Origin: Oceanobacillus sojae
GTDB lineage: Bacteria > Bacillota > Bacilli > Bacillales > Amphibacillaceae
Length of the DNA: 64,000 bases
Assembly (NCBI RefSeq): GCF_900162665.1
Contig: NZ_LT727813.1
Span: forward strand, 278,214 to 342,213
Direction of reading: 5' to 3'
Under the pieces are notes generated by a model. It ran no database searches, was not told the origin of the DNA, and saw nothing but the letters and a program-made list of their open reading frames with translations. Position 1 is the stretch's first letter. Each line of letters begins with the position of its first letter. Shown here in pieces: positions 1 to 8,892 of this stretch. The position numbers and the translations under genes are program-made.

Positions 1-300
1 ATTATAATCGAACTTTTATATACTATCACATCTCTTAAATCAATGCAATAATTATTAAAAATTAATTTTCCAATCAATCTTTCAATCGCTTGTGCAATCA
101 ATCGACTTTTAATACTATAGCATGTCCTTATCATTGATGCAAGAGGAAATCCTCAAAAAAATATAATCAAACTATTCTTTCAAAAAAAGGCTCCCTCTTT
201 CTATTTTTGACAGCTATTTCAATTCGGAAAATCAAACTTTTAAGCTTCCTCTTTTATAGAAGTATATTAAGTCATAAAATAATAACACCACTACTTGTTA
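1..300. other. AT-rich leader, no gene seen
   Basis: I see no credible coding frame, RNA gene or strong hairpin in this stretch. It is very AT-rich and lies upstream of the padR operon promoter. A gene ending to the left of the window would not be visible. Confidence 0.5.
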
Positions 301-329
301 TTGAATAGTACTGAACAAAATGCTATAGT
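301..329 (+). promoter_or_regulatory. Sigma-A promoter of the padR operon
   Basis: A TTGAAT -35 box at 301-306 and a TATAGT -10 box at 324-329 are separated by exactly 17 bp, and a TGC triplet precedes the -10 box (extended -10). The first gene starts about 40 bp downstream. PadR regulators usually repress their own operon, but no clear palindromic operator was recognised here. Confidence 0.6.
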
Positions 330-374
330 AAAATTAATCAGCTTATTACCTAACCTATAAAGAGGGTGACTTTA

Positions 375-695
375 GTGACTGCACAATTTAAAAAAGGGGT
401 TCTTGAACTATGTGTATTAGTACTGCTTGATAAACAAGATTTCTATGGATATGAGTTGATTAAACGTATTACGGATAAAATCGAAATATCAGAAGGATCT
501 GTCTATCCTGTGTTACGCCGGATATTGAAACAGGGGTATTGTACAACTTATCTTAGAGAGTCCACAGAAGGACCGAGCAGAAAATATTATCATTTAACAG
601 ATGAAGGGCAAGATTACCTCCTGGAACTTAAAGAAGAATACGAGAAATTCACACGAGGCGTTGATTCGTTAATGAAGGAGGAGAATAATGAATAA
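375..695 (+). CDS. PadR family transcriptional regulator
   Basis: This is a small winged-helix repressor of about 106 residues, typical of the short PadR class. The N-terminal part (LELCVLVLLDKQDFYGYELIKRI) is the PadR signature helix-turn-helix region, and the wing contains GPSRKYYHLTDEG. An upstream GTG at 366 abuts the ribosome site, whereas the GTG at 375 lies about 8 nt after AAAGAGGG, so 375 is preferred. It overlaps the next gene by 8 bp. A PadR followed by HAAS/DUF1700 and DUF4097 genes is a recurrent Firmicute operon responding to envelope stress or antimicrobials; that role is inferred here. Confidence 0.85.
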   Translation: MTAQFKKGVLELCVLVLLDKQDFYGYELIKRITDKIEISEGSVYPVLRRILKQGYCTTYLRESTEGPSRKYYHLTDEGQDYLLELKEEYEKFTRGVDSLMKEENNE

Positions 696-1245
696 ATTAG
701 ATTTTTTAGAAGAACTTCGCTACTACTTAAGAAACTTATCATCACAGGATCAAAAAGAGATTATTCAGGATTTTGAAGAGCATTTTGAAATGGGTCGGTC
801 TGAAGGAAAAACAGATGAAGAGATTGTTCGTTCGCTGGGTTCTCCACAACAGATTGCGAAAGACCTGCAATCTACACAACAATATGAAAAAGTGCCGGCA
901 AATCATTCTGCACAAAATCAATCCCCCAGAATAGGTATAATCATTGGACTTTTTTTCTTCAATCTTATTATTGTCCTTGGTCCTTCTATCGGTATTGCCG
1001 GGACAATTCTAGGCATATGGGTTGTTGCTTTTTCTTTTGTCGCACAGCTTTTTATAGCTGGTTTTCAATGGATTATCCACCCTGAATCTTTTTATCTATT
1101 TGAACTGTTTGCCTCCATTACACTGGCAGGGTCAGGATTATTAATCTTTATAGTAATAAATTATGTTACAAATGCAGCTATCCGTATATTTTCTAAGTAT
1201 ATTGCATTCAATGTCCGTTTAGTGAAAGGAGAGGATCGAGCATGA
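688..1245 (+). CDS. HAAS/DUF1700 domain membrane protein
   Basis: The first 65 residues form the HAAS (DUF1700) domain: a helical LDFLEELRYYL start, a DFEEHFEMGRSEGKTDEEI loop and an LGSPQQIAKDL end. They are followed by three hydrophobic segments at about residues 88-110, 112-130 and 145-168. These proteins are thought to be membrane partners of PadR regulators and of the DUF4097 protein encoded next. The gene overlaps padR by 8 bp and the downstream gene by 4 bp, indicating translational coupling. Its molecular function is unknown. Confidence 0.8.
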   Translation: MNKLDFLEELRYYLRNLSSQDQKEIIQDFEEHFEMGRSEGKTDEEIVRSLGSPQQIAKDLQSTQQYEKVPANHSAQNQSPRIGIIIGLFFFNLIIVLGPSIGIAGTILGIWVVAFSFVAQLFIAGFQWIIHPESFYLFELFASITLAGSGLLIFIVINYVTNAAIRIFSKYIAFNVRLVKGEDRA

Positions 1246-2213
1246 TAAAAGGAAAAAGAATTATCATTTTAGCGATTTTCCTGCTTCTTATTGGAATTAT
1301 TGGCATGGTTACCACCTTTTCATCTTACAAACAATCTGCTTTCTATGAAGAATCCAAATCTATTCCTATCGATACTAATGAGATAAATGAGATTGAAGTG
1401 GATGCTGAAAATACAGAAATACGGCTTCAAGCAGCTAACGGCGAAAACCCGAGAGCAGAATATACTGCAACGAGGAAAAAGATTAAAGATCAAGAGCTCC
1501 ATACATCGGTTGATGGGGGTAAATTAATGATTCAAATTGAAGAAAACTCTTTCTCTTTCTTCGATTTAGACTTTCTGTTTCGTTCCAAAGCTACATTAGA
1601 TATTTTTGTACCTGAGGATATAATAGATAAAATAAATGCGAAAACAACAAATACAAAAATTGCTGCTGTTAATCTGCAGGTTGATGCGTTACAGCTTCAT
1701 ACAAGTAATGGAAGAATTGAAGGTGAAAACATAGAAACTTCCTTACTTGATATGCAATCATCCAACGGAAGAATTGAATTGAATAATATACAGGGAGATA
1801 CAAATGTTAGAACTTCAAATGGAAGAATTACTTTAGAGAATGTCGTCGGTGAAGTGAAAGCAGATACGAATAACGCCAAACTAGCCCTACATTCTATACA
1901 GGGAAATGCAAATGTAAAAACAACAAATGGTAAAATTGATTTGCAGAATATTTCCGGGGAAATTACAGCAAAAACGAATAATGCAGCAGTAACTATTGCA
2001 ACAAAAGGATTTGATTATCCAATGGAACTAGAAACAAGTAATGGAAAAATCACTATAATTTCTGATCAAAAACCTGAAAATGCCACCTTTGATTTGCGTA
2101 CAAATAACGGATCCATTCGTGTATTCGATTCTAAGGATTGGGATATCACATACGGGAATGGAGAGACGTTAATTAAAGCCCATACAAGTAACGGTGGAAT
2201 TACGATTGAATAA
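1242..2213 (+). CDS. DUF4097 family beta-helix surface protein
   Basis: The protein has 323 residues: an N-terminal membrane anchor at about 5-27, then a repeated beta-strand array. The array carries recurring TSNGRI / TNNAKL / TTNGKI motifs spaced about 18-20 residues apart from residue 150 to the end, as expected for the putative adhesin-like DUF4097 beta-helix. The anchor suggests an extracytoplasmic domain. It is the third gene of the PadR operon, starts by a 4-bp overlap, and is followed by a strong terminator. Function is unknown; an envelope-sensing or protective role is inferred from context. Confidence 0.8.
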   Translation: MIKGKRIIILAIFLLLIGIIGMVTTFSSYKQSAFYEESKSIPIDTNEINEIEVDAENTEIRLQAANGENPRAEYTATRKKIKDQELHTSVDGGKLMIQIEENSFSFFDLDFLFRSKATLDIFVPEDIIDKINAKTTNTKIAAVNLQVDALQLHTSNGRIEGENIETSLLDMQSSNGRIELNNIQGDTNVRTSNGRITLENVVGEVKADTNNAKLALHSIQGNANVKTTNGKIDLQNISGEITAKTNNAAVTIATKGFDYPMELETSNGKITIISDQKPENATFDLRTNNGSIRVFDSKDWDITYGNGETLIKAHTSNGGITIE

Positions 2214-2263
2214 AACAGGCTTTTCACTTATATTTTCCGTATTGATACCAGCAACATCTATAC

Positions 2264-2298
2264 AAAAAAGCTGCTTTCGACTTGAAAGCAGCTTTTTT
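2264..2298. terminator. Bidirectional terminator
   Basis: The arms AAAAAAGCTGCTTTC and GAAAGCAGCTTTTTT flank a 5-nt loop and give A/T tracts on both sides. It sits between the convergent DUF4097 and DcuC-family genes. Confidence 0.85.
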
Positions 2299-2310
2299 GT
2301 ATTAATACTT

Positions 2311-3732
2311 TTATAAGAAAAGAATCATAGATAGCACAAACATAAATATAACACCTGCTATCATTGGTACGGAAGTACGCTTAATAATATGAATTGGATT
2401 CAATTTTAACGTTCCAGCTACAATTAAGATAACAGCAGCGACAGGGGATACGGCCCGGAATAAGTTTCCTGCCATTCCCATTGGAACACTGATAGCAATT
2501 GGGCTGATACCTGCTGCTTCAGCAAGTGGTACAACCAGCGGGACCATTGCAAAGAATAATGCAATACCGCTTCCGCTCAACAAGACGATTAGTGCTGTGA
2601 CAGCTACTAAAATAAGCGGTAAGATAAATCCGTTTCCTTCGCCATGTGTACTTTGCATTGTTTCCTGCAGTGTGTCAATCAAGCCAATCGATTGTAAACC
2701 TGCAACAAAGACAGAAGCGGCAACCAATAGAGCTACTACAGGAAGCATATTACCCATACCTGTAAAGAATTTTTCTGTGCTGGCAAAGACCTCTTTCGCC
2801 TTACGATGACGAATCAATTCACAGACAATTGCCAGGATAAAAGAAATTAACACAGCAATTTCAACATTGACAGCCACCGTAGCAGAGGTAGTCATTTCAA
2901 TAATAAAGGAAGCGAGTAAGATAATAATTGGAAATACTGGCAAAATCGAATAAACCGTTTTAAAAAGTTTGCTGCCTTCTACCTTTTCAATATCCTTTAA
3001 CTCTACCTGCTCCTCTGACTCTGCTGCCGTCATTTTTTTATCCATTCGTTTTTGCCAGAAATAATGAACTAATGCGATAAATAAAATGGTAGGAATCGAT
3101 ACAAGAGCGTGATAGCTAAATACATATTGTGTTACTGTCATATCATTAAACATAGGGTATTTAGCAAGTTCCTCCGCAATCGCAACGTTATCACTGCCAA
3201 GCGGTGTCGGTACGATAGTTGCTGAGGTGGCAATAACAGCACCAATACTTAACGTAGACATCCCCGCCTGTTTTAAAACAGGATACAAAGTTGCCAGAAG
3301 CAGAATCGCTAAAGTCGACGCACTTGGAATAACTAAAGATAAAACATTTCCAAGTAAGAATGTAAGCGGCACTAAGAAATAAACCGACTTCACTTTATTA
3401 ATAGGCTTGGTTAGCACTTGAACAGTTAAATCATTCGCACCAATAGAAGACATATAAGCAGTATATCCTCCAAGGATAAGAATAATTAACCCTGCTGAGC
3501 TTAAGGTTGATTTGAATTGTTCAACAATTACCTGTAACGGATCAAGCAGAGCCGCTCCTGTTGATTGAAAGTCCTGGAATACAATATCTTTTCCCATTGC
3601 CAGACTAATCAGGAGAAGAACAATCCCCATTAAAAATAAGGCAATTTTAATATCCATTTTCTTGATCAGCATATAGACAATAACAACAACAGCTAAAATA
3701 GCTGAACCATACATAATAAGATTATCTAACAT
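2311..3732 (-). CDS. DcuC-family anion/nucleoside permease
   Basis: This is a 473-residue integral membrane protein with about 12 hydrophobic segments. Its SxPSASTLAILLLATLYP and PTPLGSDNVAIA stretches resemble the C4-dicarboxylate anaerobic carrier (DcuC/YfcC) superfamily. It is the last gene of the rbsR-rbsK-nucleoside hydrolase operon, 29 bp after the hydrolase. The substrate is therefore more likely a purine or pyrimidine nucleoside, or a related sugar, than a dicarboxylate; that is inference from context. No ABC ribose transporter is present in the cluster. Confidence 0.7.
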   Translation of the reverse strand: MLDNLIMYGSAILAVVVIVYMLIKKMDIKIALFLMGIVLLLISLAMGKDIVFQDFQSTGAALLDPLQVIVEQFKSTLSSAGLIILILGGYTAYMSSIGANDLTVQVLTKPINKVKSVYFLVPLTFLLGNVLSLVIPSASTLAILLLATLYPVLKQAGMSTLSIGAVIATSATIVPTPLGSDNVAIAEELAKYPMFNDMTVTQYVFSYHALVSIPTILFIALVHYFWQKRMDKKMTAAESEEQVELKDIEKVEGSKLFKTVYSILPVFPIIILLASFIIEMTTSATVAVNVEIAVLISFILAIVCELIRHRKAKEVFASTEKFFTGMGNMLPVVALLVAASVFVAGLQSIGLIDTLQETMQSTHGEGNGFILPLILVAVTALIVLLSGSGIALFFAMVPLVVPLAEAAGISPIAISVPMGMAGNLFRAVSPVAAVILIVAGTLKLNPIHIIKRTSVPMIAGVIFMFVLSMILFL

Positions 3733-3761
3733 GATGTCTTCCCTCCGATGAATGGTAATGC

Positions 3762-4682
3762 TTAATTACATTTTTGAATGCTTTCCATAAACCACTTTTT
3801 AAATGCTTTCGCATCAATATCAACACAAACATGTACATTTGGCTGTTTATTCATTTTTCCTTTCAAATCAACAACGGTTGTCCCTTTTGTTAAAGCGCCA
3901 TCTAATTCAACATCGACAAAGGAATGCGCTACTTCAAATAGTTCCGGCTTCAGTAAATAAGCAACCGCACAGCTGTCATACATTTTCAAGCCTTGATTAA
4001 AGCTTCCGCCCCGGTATTTTTTAAATAAATGGTAAATCATATTTCCCGTCTTATTCATATCTTTTAAAACTTCGCTGTCTTCTGGATAAACGAGTGCTTT
4101 CAAACCAACATCCAATCCGGCCATAGCAATAGGTACACCGCTTGCAAAAACGATTTTAGCAGCTTCCGGATCTGCATAAATATTAAACTCAGCCATCACG
4201 GAAGAATTTCCTCTGCCAGTTGACCCGCCCATCATAATAATTTCTTTAATGTTCTGCTTTACTTCCGGATAGGTTCTAAATAACAATGCAATATTTGTTA
4301 ATGGCCCGATTGGCACAAGTGTCACAGGTTCATCGCTTGTTAGAATCTCTCTCTTCATTGCAGTTACAGCATGTTCGTCTAAAAGAAGACTTTCATCTGC
4401 TTCTTCAAAATCGTAACCATCCATGCCTGTCTCTCCATGAATGTCACTGGCATCAACAGGTTCAACAATTAATGGGGTTGCAGCTCCTTTGGCGATTGGA
4501 ACCTGTTTATCAAAAAATTTCATTAACCGGAGCATATTATACGTAACTTTATCCAGACTGACATTTCCATTTACTGTTGTAATTAAGCGAACGTCGAGTT
4601 CTTCGCTATATAATGCAATACCTAATGCAACTGCATCATCAATTCCTGGATCTGTATCGATAATAACTGGCTTCTTATTCAT
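3762..4682 (-). CDS. Inosine-uridine preferring nucleoside hydrolase
   Basis: The enzyme hydrolyses the N-glycosidic bond of nucleosides to give base and ribose. The diagnostic DTDPGIDDAVAL calcium-binding motif is at residues 9-20. MGGSTGRGN, the EFNIYADPEAA segment and a C-terminal YDSCAVAYLL with the metal-binding Asp are also present. Its 306 residues match the family. Position between ribokinase and a permease gives a complete route: uptake, hydrolysis, then phosphorylation of ribose. Which nucleosides are used cannot be read from the sequence. Confidence 0.9.
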   Translation of the reverse strand: MNKKPVIIDTDPGIDDAVALGIALYSEELDVRLITTVNGNVSLDKVTYNMLRLMKFFDKQVPIAKGAATPLIVEPVDASDIHGETGMDGYDFEEADESLLLDEHAVTAMKREILTSDEPVTLVPIGPLTNIALLFRTYPEVKQNIKEIIMMGGSTGRGNSSVMAEFNIYADPEAAKIVFASGVPIAMAGLDVGLKALVYPEDSEVLKDMNKTGNMIYHLFKKYRGGSFNQGLKMYDSCAVAYLLKPELFEVAHSFVDVELDGALTKGTTVVDLKGKMNKQPNVHVCVDIDAKAFKKWFMESIQKCN

Positions 4683-4798
4683 GACAATTCCTCCAATATT
4701 TTTATAATAAGCAGGACGTTTTCTCTTCCGGCTTAACAGCTGTTTACTTCTTTCTTCTATATAAATACTGTTTCTGCCTGAGAGAAAAGCTTTCTGCT

Positions 4799-5686
4799 TT
4801 ATCGATTCTTCATTCTTTTGATAACCTCTGCTCTTGTCGGCATTCCTTCCTGAGCTCCAATTTTCTCTACAGCTAAAGAGGCGGCCGCATTGGCAAATTC
4901 AATTGCCTTCTCTATATCTTTTTCTTTTGCATATTCCGTTACAAAGGCTCCGTTAAAAGTGTCTCCTGCTCCAGTAGTATCTTTTACCTTTGCCTGAAAA
5001 GAAGAAATTGTCTTCTCTTCTCCATCCGGCAATGTGAAAGCAACTCCCTGCTCTCCCCTTGTCTCTATAATCTTCTTTCTTATAGCTGAAGTATCTATGG
5101 ATTGCTTCATTGCCATGTGCTCTGATTCATTCGGTGTAATAAACGTTGCTTTTTCTACAATGTTCTCCAGAACCTTGTTATATGGGGCCGGATTAATAAC
5201 AACAGGAATACCATGCTTGTACGCAAGCTCTGCCGTGTATTCAATTGTTTCCATCGGTATCTCAAATTGCATTAAAACAATATCGCAGGAAAGAATTATG
5301 TCCTGTTTTTCTTTTACCATTTCCGGTGTTACATATTTATTCGCTCCCGGAGCAACAATAATTCGATTATCCCCATCAGAAAGAATAATAGTTGCAACGC
5401 CGGTTGATTCATTGGGAACAGTTATAATTGCGTCACTAACAGCGCCTTCAGCACGGAATCGTTCTTTCAAACTCTTTCCAAAAGGATCCTCCCCTACTGC
5501 TCCAACCATGACAACTTCTGCTCCTAGCCTGGCTGCTGCAATTGCCTGATTTGCTCCCTTACCGCCGGGATAGGTAGTAAACGATTCACCAAGAACCGTT
5601 TCTCCCTGCGCAGGTACTTTATCCGTTGTTGTCACCATATCCATATTGATACTTCCGACAACACAGACTCTTGGATTTTTTTTCAT
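4799..5686 (-). CDS. rbsK: Ribokinase
   Basis: This is a PfkB-family kinase converting ribose to ribose 5-phosphate. It shows VVGSINMDMV at the N terminus, GGKGANQAIAAARLGA (the PfkB signature 1 and ribokinase hallmark) at about 41-56, and TGAGDTFNGAF near residue 240 with the catalytic Asp. An ATG nine bases upstream directly abuts the ribosome site, so the ATG at 5686 is preferred; AAGGGA precedes it by about 9 nt. It follows rbsR by 13 bp and is co-transcribed. A 116-bp gap separates it from the nucleoside hydrolase gene. Confidence 0.92.
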   Translation of the reverse strand: MKKNPRVCVVGSINMDMVTTTDKVPAQGETVLGESFTTYPGGKGANQAIAAARLGAEVVMVGAVGEDPFGKSLKERFRAEGAVSDAIITVPNESTGVATIILSDGDNRIIVAPGANKYVTPEMVKEKQDIILSCDIVLMQFEIPMETIEYTAELAYKHGIPVVINPAPYNKVLENIVEKATFITPNESEHMAMKQSIDTSAIRKKIIETRGEQGVAFTLPDGEEKTISSFQAKVKDTTGAGDTFNGAFVTEYAKEKDIEKAIEFANAAASLAVEKIGAQEGMPTRAEVIKRMKNR

Positions 5687-5699
5687 ACAATTCATTCCC

Positions 5700-6674
5700 T
5701 TACTTTGTTGATTGTCTTTTGATTAATTGAACAGTGTATTGTTCAGAAGTAATTTCCTTCTGTTTATTTTCCATCCGGTCAATAATTATTTCAGCAGCCC
5801 GCTGCCCAATTTCATAGATGGGCTGACCCATCGTTGTCAGTGCCGGTGTTGTAATTTTTCCTAATTCAATCCCATCAAATCCAATAACAGATAAATCTTC
5901 TGGAACACGCAGGTTCAAAGCTTCAGCAGCCTTTAAAACACCTACCCCCATTAAATCATTCGCAGCAAAAATACCATCAATTTCAGGATGTTTTTTTATT
6001 AATTCCTTTGCTGCCTGATAGGCACCCTCAAAGGTATATTCTCCAGATGTAATAAAATCTTTTGAAAACCAATTCTCTTGTTCCACTGCTTCCAGGTAAC
6101 CTTTTTTACGTTCTACTGCACTTGTTGTATCCTCCGGACCACTTATATGCGCAATCCTTTTACAGCCTGACTCCTGCAGATGACGCACTGCTTCGATTGC
6201 ACCTGTCCGGTTATTCACCGTAACTGAAATTGTATCCATAATCTCTCTGTCTAATGCAACAATTGGAACGCTTACTTTATTTAGCGTTTCTAAAGGAATG
6301 GAGCTTGAAACCATTACCACCCCGCCAATTGTTTTTTGGAGAAGGGCGTGCAGGTATTTCATTTCCTTCTCCCGATTGTTATCTGTATTACAAAGAATAA
6401 AGGTATAGCCTGACTTATTTGCAGTATCCTCCACCGCACGTGCCAGTTCAGGAAAGAAAGGGTTCATAATATCCGGTACAAATAATGCAATCATTTTAGA
6501 TGTCCCTTTAAAAAGAGTCCTGGCAACATCATTGGGCCGATAATCTAATTCTTTAATCGCGGCTTCTACTTTTTCTTTTGTTTTTTCATTGATATATCCA
6601 TTTTTATTCATAACACGGGAGACAGTAGCAACAGATACGCCGGCAAGCTTTGCAACCTCTCGAATAGTCGCCAT
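5700..6674 (-). CDS. rbsR: LacI-family ribose operon repressor
   Basis: The product is a 324-residue LacI/GalR regulator. The helix-turn-helix (TIREVAKLAGVSVATVSRVMN) starts right after the first Met, and a periplasmic-binding-like ligand domain ends with QLIKRQSTK. The frame is open further upstream, but the ATG at 6674 has AGGAGG 6 nt before it and begins exactly at the DNA-binding domain, so it is the start. The gene heads the rbsR-rbsK-hydrolase-permease operon. Two matching palindromes lie in its promoter, so autoregulation relieved by ribose or a derivative is expected. Confidence 0.9.
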   Translation of the reverse strand: MATIREVAKLAGVSVATVSRVMNKNGYINEKTKEKVEAAIKELDYRPNDVARTLFKGTSKMIALFVPDIMNPFFPELARAVEDTANKSGYTFILCNTDNNREKEMKYLHALLQKTIGGVVMVSSSIPLETLNKVSVPIVALDREIMDTISVTVNNRTGAIEAVRHLQESGCKRIAHISGPEDTTSAVERKKGYLEAVEQENWFSKDFITSGEYTFEGAYQAAKELIKKHPEIDGIFAANDLMGVGVLKAAEALNLRVPEDLSVIGFDGIELGKITTPALTTMGQPIYEIGQRAAEIIIDRMENKQKEITSEQYTVQLIKRQSTK

Positions 6675-6695
6675 AACATTCCTCCTTCTATTAAA

Positions 6696-6785
6696 CATGT
6701 AACCCGTTACATGTAATCGTAAATTTAAAACGGATTTATGTAACCCGTTACACAATATTGTAAAGCGATTTCATTCCATTGTCAA
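6696..6785 (-). promoter_or_regulatory. rbs operon promoter with two LacI-type operators
   Basis: Read on the minus strand, TTGACA (6780-6785) and TACAAT (6757-6762) are spaced by 17 bp, a near-consensus sigma-A promoter. The palindrome TGTAACCCGTTACA at 6739-6752 covers the expected start site. A longer copy, CATGTAAC-CC-GTTACATG, lies at 6696-6713. Their centres are 41 bp apart, about four helical turns, which suits cooperative binding of RbsR. Confidence 0.85.
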
Positions 6786-6832
6786 TGATTTTTATTTTTG
6801 ATGCTTTATGAGGCTCCCTTCCAGCTGATATC

Positions 6833-7654
6833 TTACCTCTTCGCACAAATAACAAAGCTATCCAGTGATTCTCTCTCCTGCTGATGATTCATTAAATAAT
6901 AATAAACATCGATAAAAGATTGATAAGCGTCTCCCTTTCTCTCAAAATCAGCCCGGATATTATTCGCTTCATTAATTTCCCAGCCTCCATCCTGAAGATA
7001 TGCTGCATCAATAACCTCTTCTCTCATTATCTGAAAGCCTGCGTTCTCCAGGATTTCTCTTACTTGTCTTTTTTCAAACAGACATTGAATATTACCATCA
7101 TTTCCAATCTGGCTGCTGTGAAGCGCCAATAAAGATGCTGCTAAAAAATGGGCACGCTGTCCGCTTCTTGTATAATCCAAATCCCATTCTGCAAAGCAGA
7201 TCTGATTCGCTATCACCTTTACTTTCGCTATATAATCAATGAGTGTCTGTTCATTTTCAAAGTACCAGGAAGCATGTGATAAAACGACTGCATCAAAGAC
7301 TGTTTCTTCCTCGAAGGTTAAAAAGTCCGTTTCAAAATGAAAGGTAATTCTATCTCCAAGTGAAGTGTCCATAATTCGATTGGTCGCCTCTTCCAAAGTT
7401 AATGGCGCTCCATATGCTTTACTCGCAATATCAATAGCTGTTACCTTTCCACTTTCTCCAACAGCATCTGCAAGCACTACCGTTGTATCTCCCTGCCCGC
7501 AGCCTATTTCCAGCACATGCATCCCCTCTTTCATATCAAAAGCTTCGACCAGCTGAATCCGGTGAGCCAGCTGGATTTCCTGAATCGGATCGTTCTTATA
7601 TATATCGTATTTTTCAATGATTTTTCTTGCTTTTTTTAAATTATTTTCTTTCAA
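6833..7654 (-). CDS. Class I SAM-dependent methyltransferase
   Basis: A Rossmann-fold methyltransferase: the SAM-binding motif I HVLEIGCGQGDTTVVLADAVG is followed by an acidic VTAIDIASK and the motif IV-like FDAVVLSHASWYF. The substrate is unknown. The frame is open upstream into the preceding gene. The TTG at 7654, about 8 nt after a GGGGG stretch, avoids that overlap and is the tentative start; a GTG at 7708 is an alternative. It follows the EamA transporter gene closely and may be co-transcribed with it. Confidence 0.75.
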   Translation of the reverse strand: MKENNLKKARKIIEKYDIYKNDPIQEIQLAHRIQLVEAFDMKEGMHVLEIGCGQGDTTVVLADAVGESGKVTAIDIASKAYGAPLTLEEATNRIMDTSLGDRITFHFETDFLTFEEETVFDAVVLSHASWYFENEQTLIDYIAKVKVIANQICFAEWDLDYTRSGQRAHFLAASLLALHSSQIGNDGNIQCLFEKRQVREILENAGFQIMREEVIDAAYLQDGGWEINEANNIRADFERKGDAYQSFIDVYYYLMNHQQERESLDSFVICAKR

Positions 7655-7721
7655 TGGAACACGCCCCCAGCCTTTTATTCTTAAAAAAGGATGAACTAAA
7701 ATGTCCACCCTCTTACTCCAT

Positions 7722-8618
7722 TTATATTCTTTCCGATTCTTTTGGTACAGGCTGTTTCGATCCAGCCTGCAGCCGCAGGAAATAAAATATCCCGGCAATA
7801 ATCAGAACGCCGCCTATCATCTCTACAGGAGTGAGCTTCTCATGTAAAAGAATAACTGCCAGAATAGAGGCACCCACCGGTTCTCCCAATGTACTCATAG
7901 AAACCGTCGTTGTATTTACATAGTTTAACAGCAGGTTAAAAATAATATGTGCTCCCGTCGGGAAAATAGCCAGCATGATAAAGACCAGCCAATCATTTGC
8001 AGTATAACCTGTGAATGCTATCCCGCCAATAAGGTTAAATACAGCCATTGTAATCCCTGCTGCCAAAAACACTAAAAAGCTGTATACCCAGTGATTAATT
8101 GATTTTACATTTCGCTGACCGATCATTAAATAAAGTACCACAGAAACAACAGCCAGGAAGGATAAAATATTTCCCAGCAAAGCCCCGCTGCCGCTTCCTA
8201 AGCTACCTCCCCCAACAACAACGACACCTATAAAAGCTATTCCCATTGCTATTACTATACGTATATCTAATTTTTCTTTAAAGAAAATCAGACCTCCAAT
8301 TAAAGCAATCGCAGGCTGCAGTGCTAAAATTAGTGTAGAGCTTGCCACTGACGTATGATTTAACGACTCGAACCATAATCCAAAATGACCAGCCAGAAAA
8401 ATTCCGGCAAATACAATAGCTACCCACTCTTTTCTGTTTATCTTTAAAAATGATTTTCGATATTTAAAAACCATAGGGAAAATTAATACGCATGCTAAAA
8501 ACATCCGATACATTACCATGACGGTAGAAGGTGCATCCGATAATTTCACAAGTATTGCCGATAAGGATATGCAGATAATTGTGATAACTAATAATAGATT
8601 AATGGTCCCTTGTTTCAA
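7722..8618 (-). CDS. EamA/DMT family transporter
   Basis: The 298-residue protein is built of ten hydrophobic helices in two EamA repeats, with LKLSDAPSTVMVMYRMFLA in the first and TTTVSMSTLGEPVGASILAVILLHEKLT in the second. These permeases move metabolites, often exporting amino acids or related compounds. The specific substrate cannot be inferred. A second, divergent EamA protein is encoded at 48851-49762. Confidence 0.85.
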   Translation of the reverse strand: MKQGTINLLLVITIICISLSAILVKLSDAPSTVMVMYRMFLACVLIFPMVFKYRKSFLKINRKEWVAIVFAGIFLAGHFGLWFESLNHTSVASSTLILALQPAIALIGGLIFFKEKLDIRIVIAMGIAFIGVVVVGGGSLGSGSGALLGNILSFLAVVSVVLYLMIGQRNVKSINHWVYSFLVFLAAGITMAVFNLIGGIAFTGYTANDWLVFIMLAIFPTGAHIIFNLLLNYVNTTTVSMSTLGEPVGASILAVILLHEKLTPVEMIGGVLIIAGIFYFLRLQAGSKQPVPKESERI

Positions 8619-8892
8619 TTATTGACCCTCCTCTGAGATGGAATTCTATTTGGATAAGAAGAGGTTTAAACGTTTCTATTATCAAAATCACCTCTTACAT
8701 TAATAAAAAAATAAGATCATTACCAAATAATAATAGCATGCTGAAGGTATTTTTGACATCTATTCCATTCACAAAAAATTAATCTATCCGATTTCTCCTT
8801 TCATTTCTCTTCTCAGTTAAGCAGTTAAGTTTTTACAAACAGTCAACTGTGGTAAATTCTAATTGTAAACAATAAAAATTAAAGGAGTAATT

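Noticed and set aside
5034-5549. 171-residue plus-strand frame inside rbsK
   Set aside because: It is an antisense shadow of a clearly recognisable ribokinase with no ribosome site.
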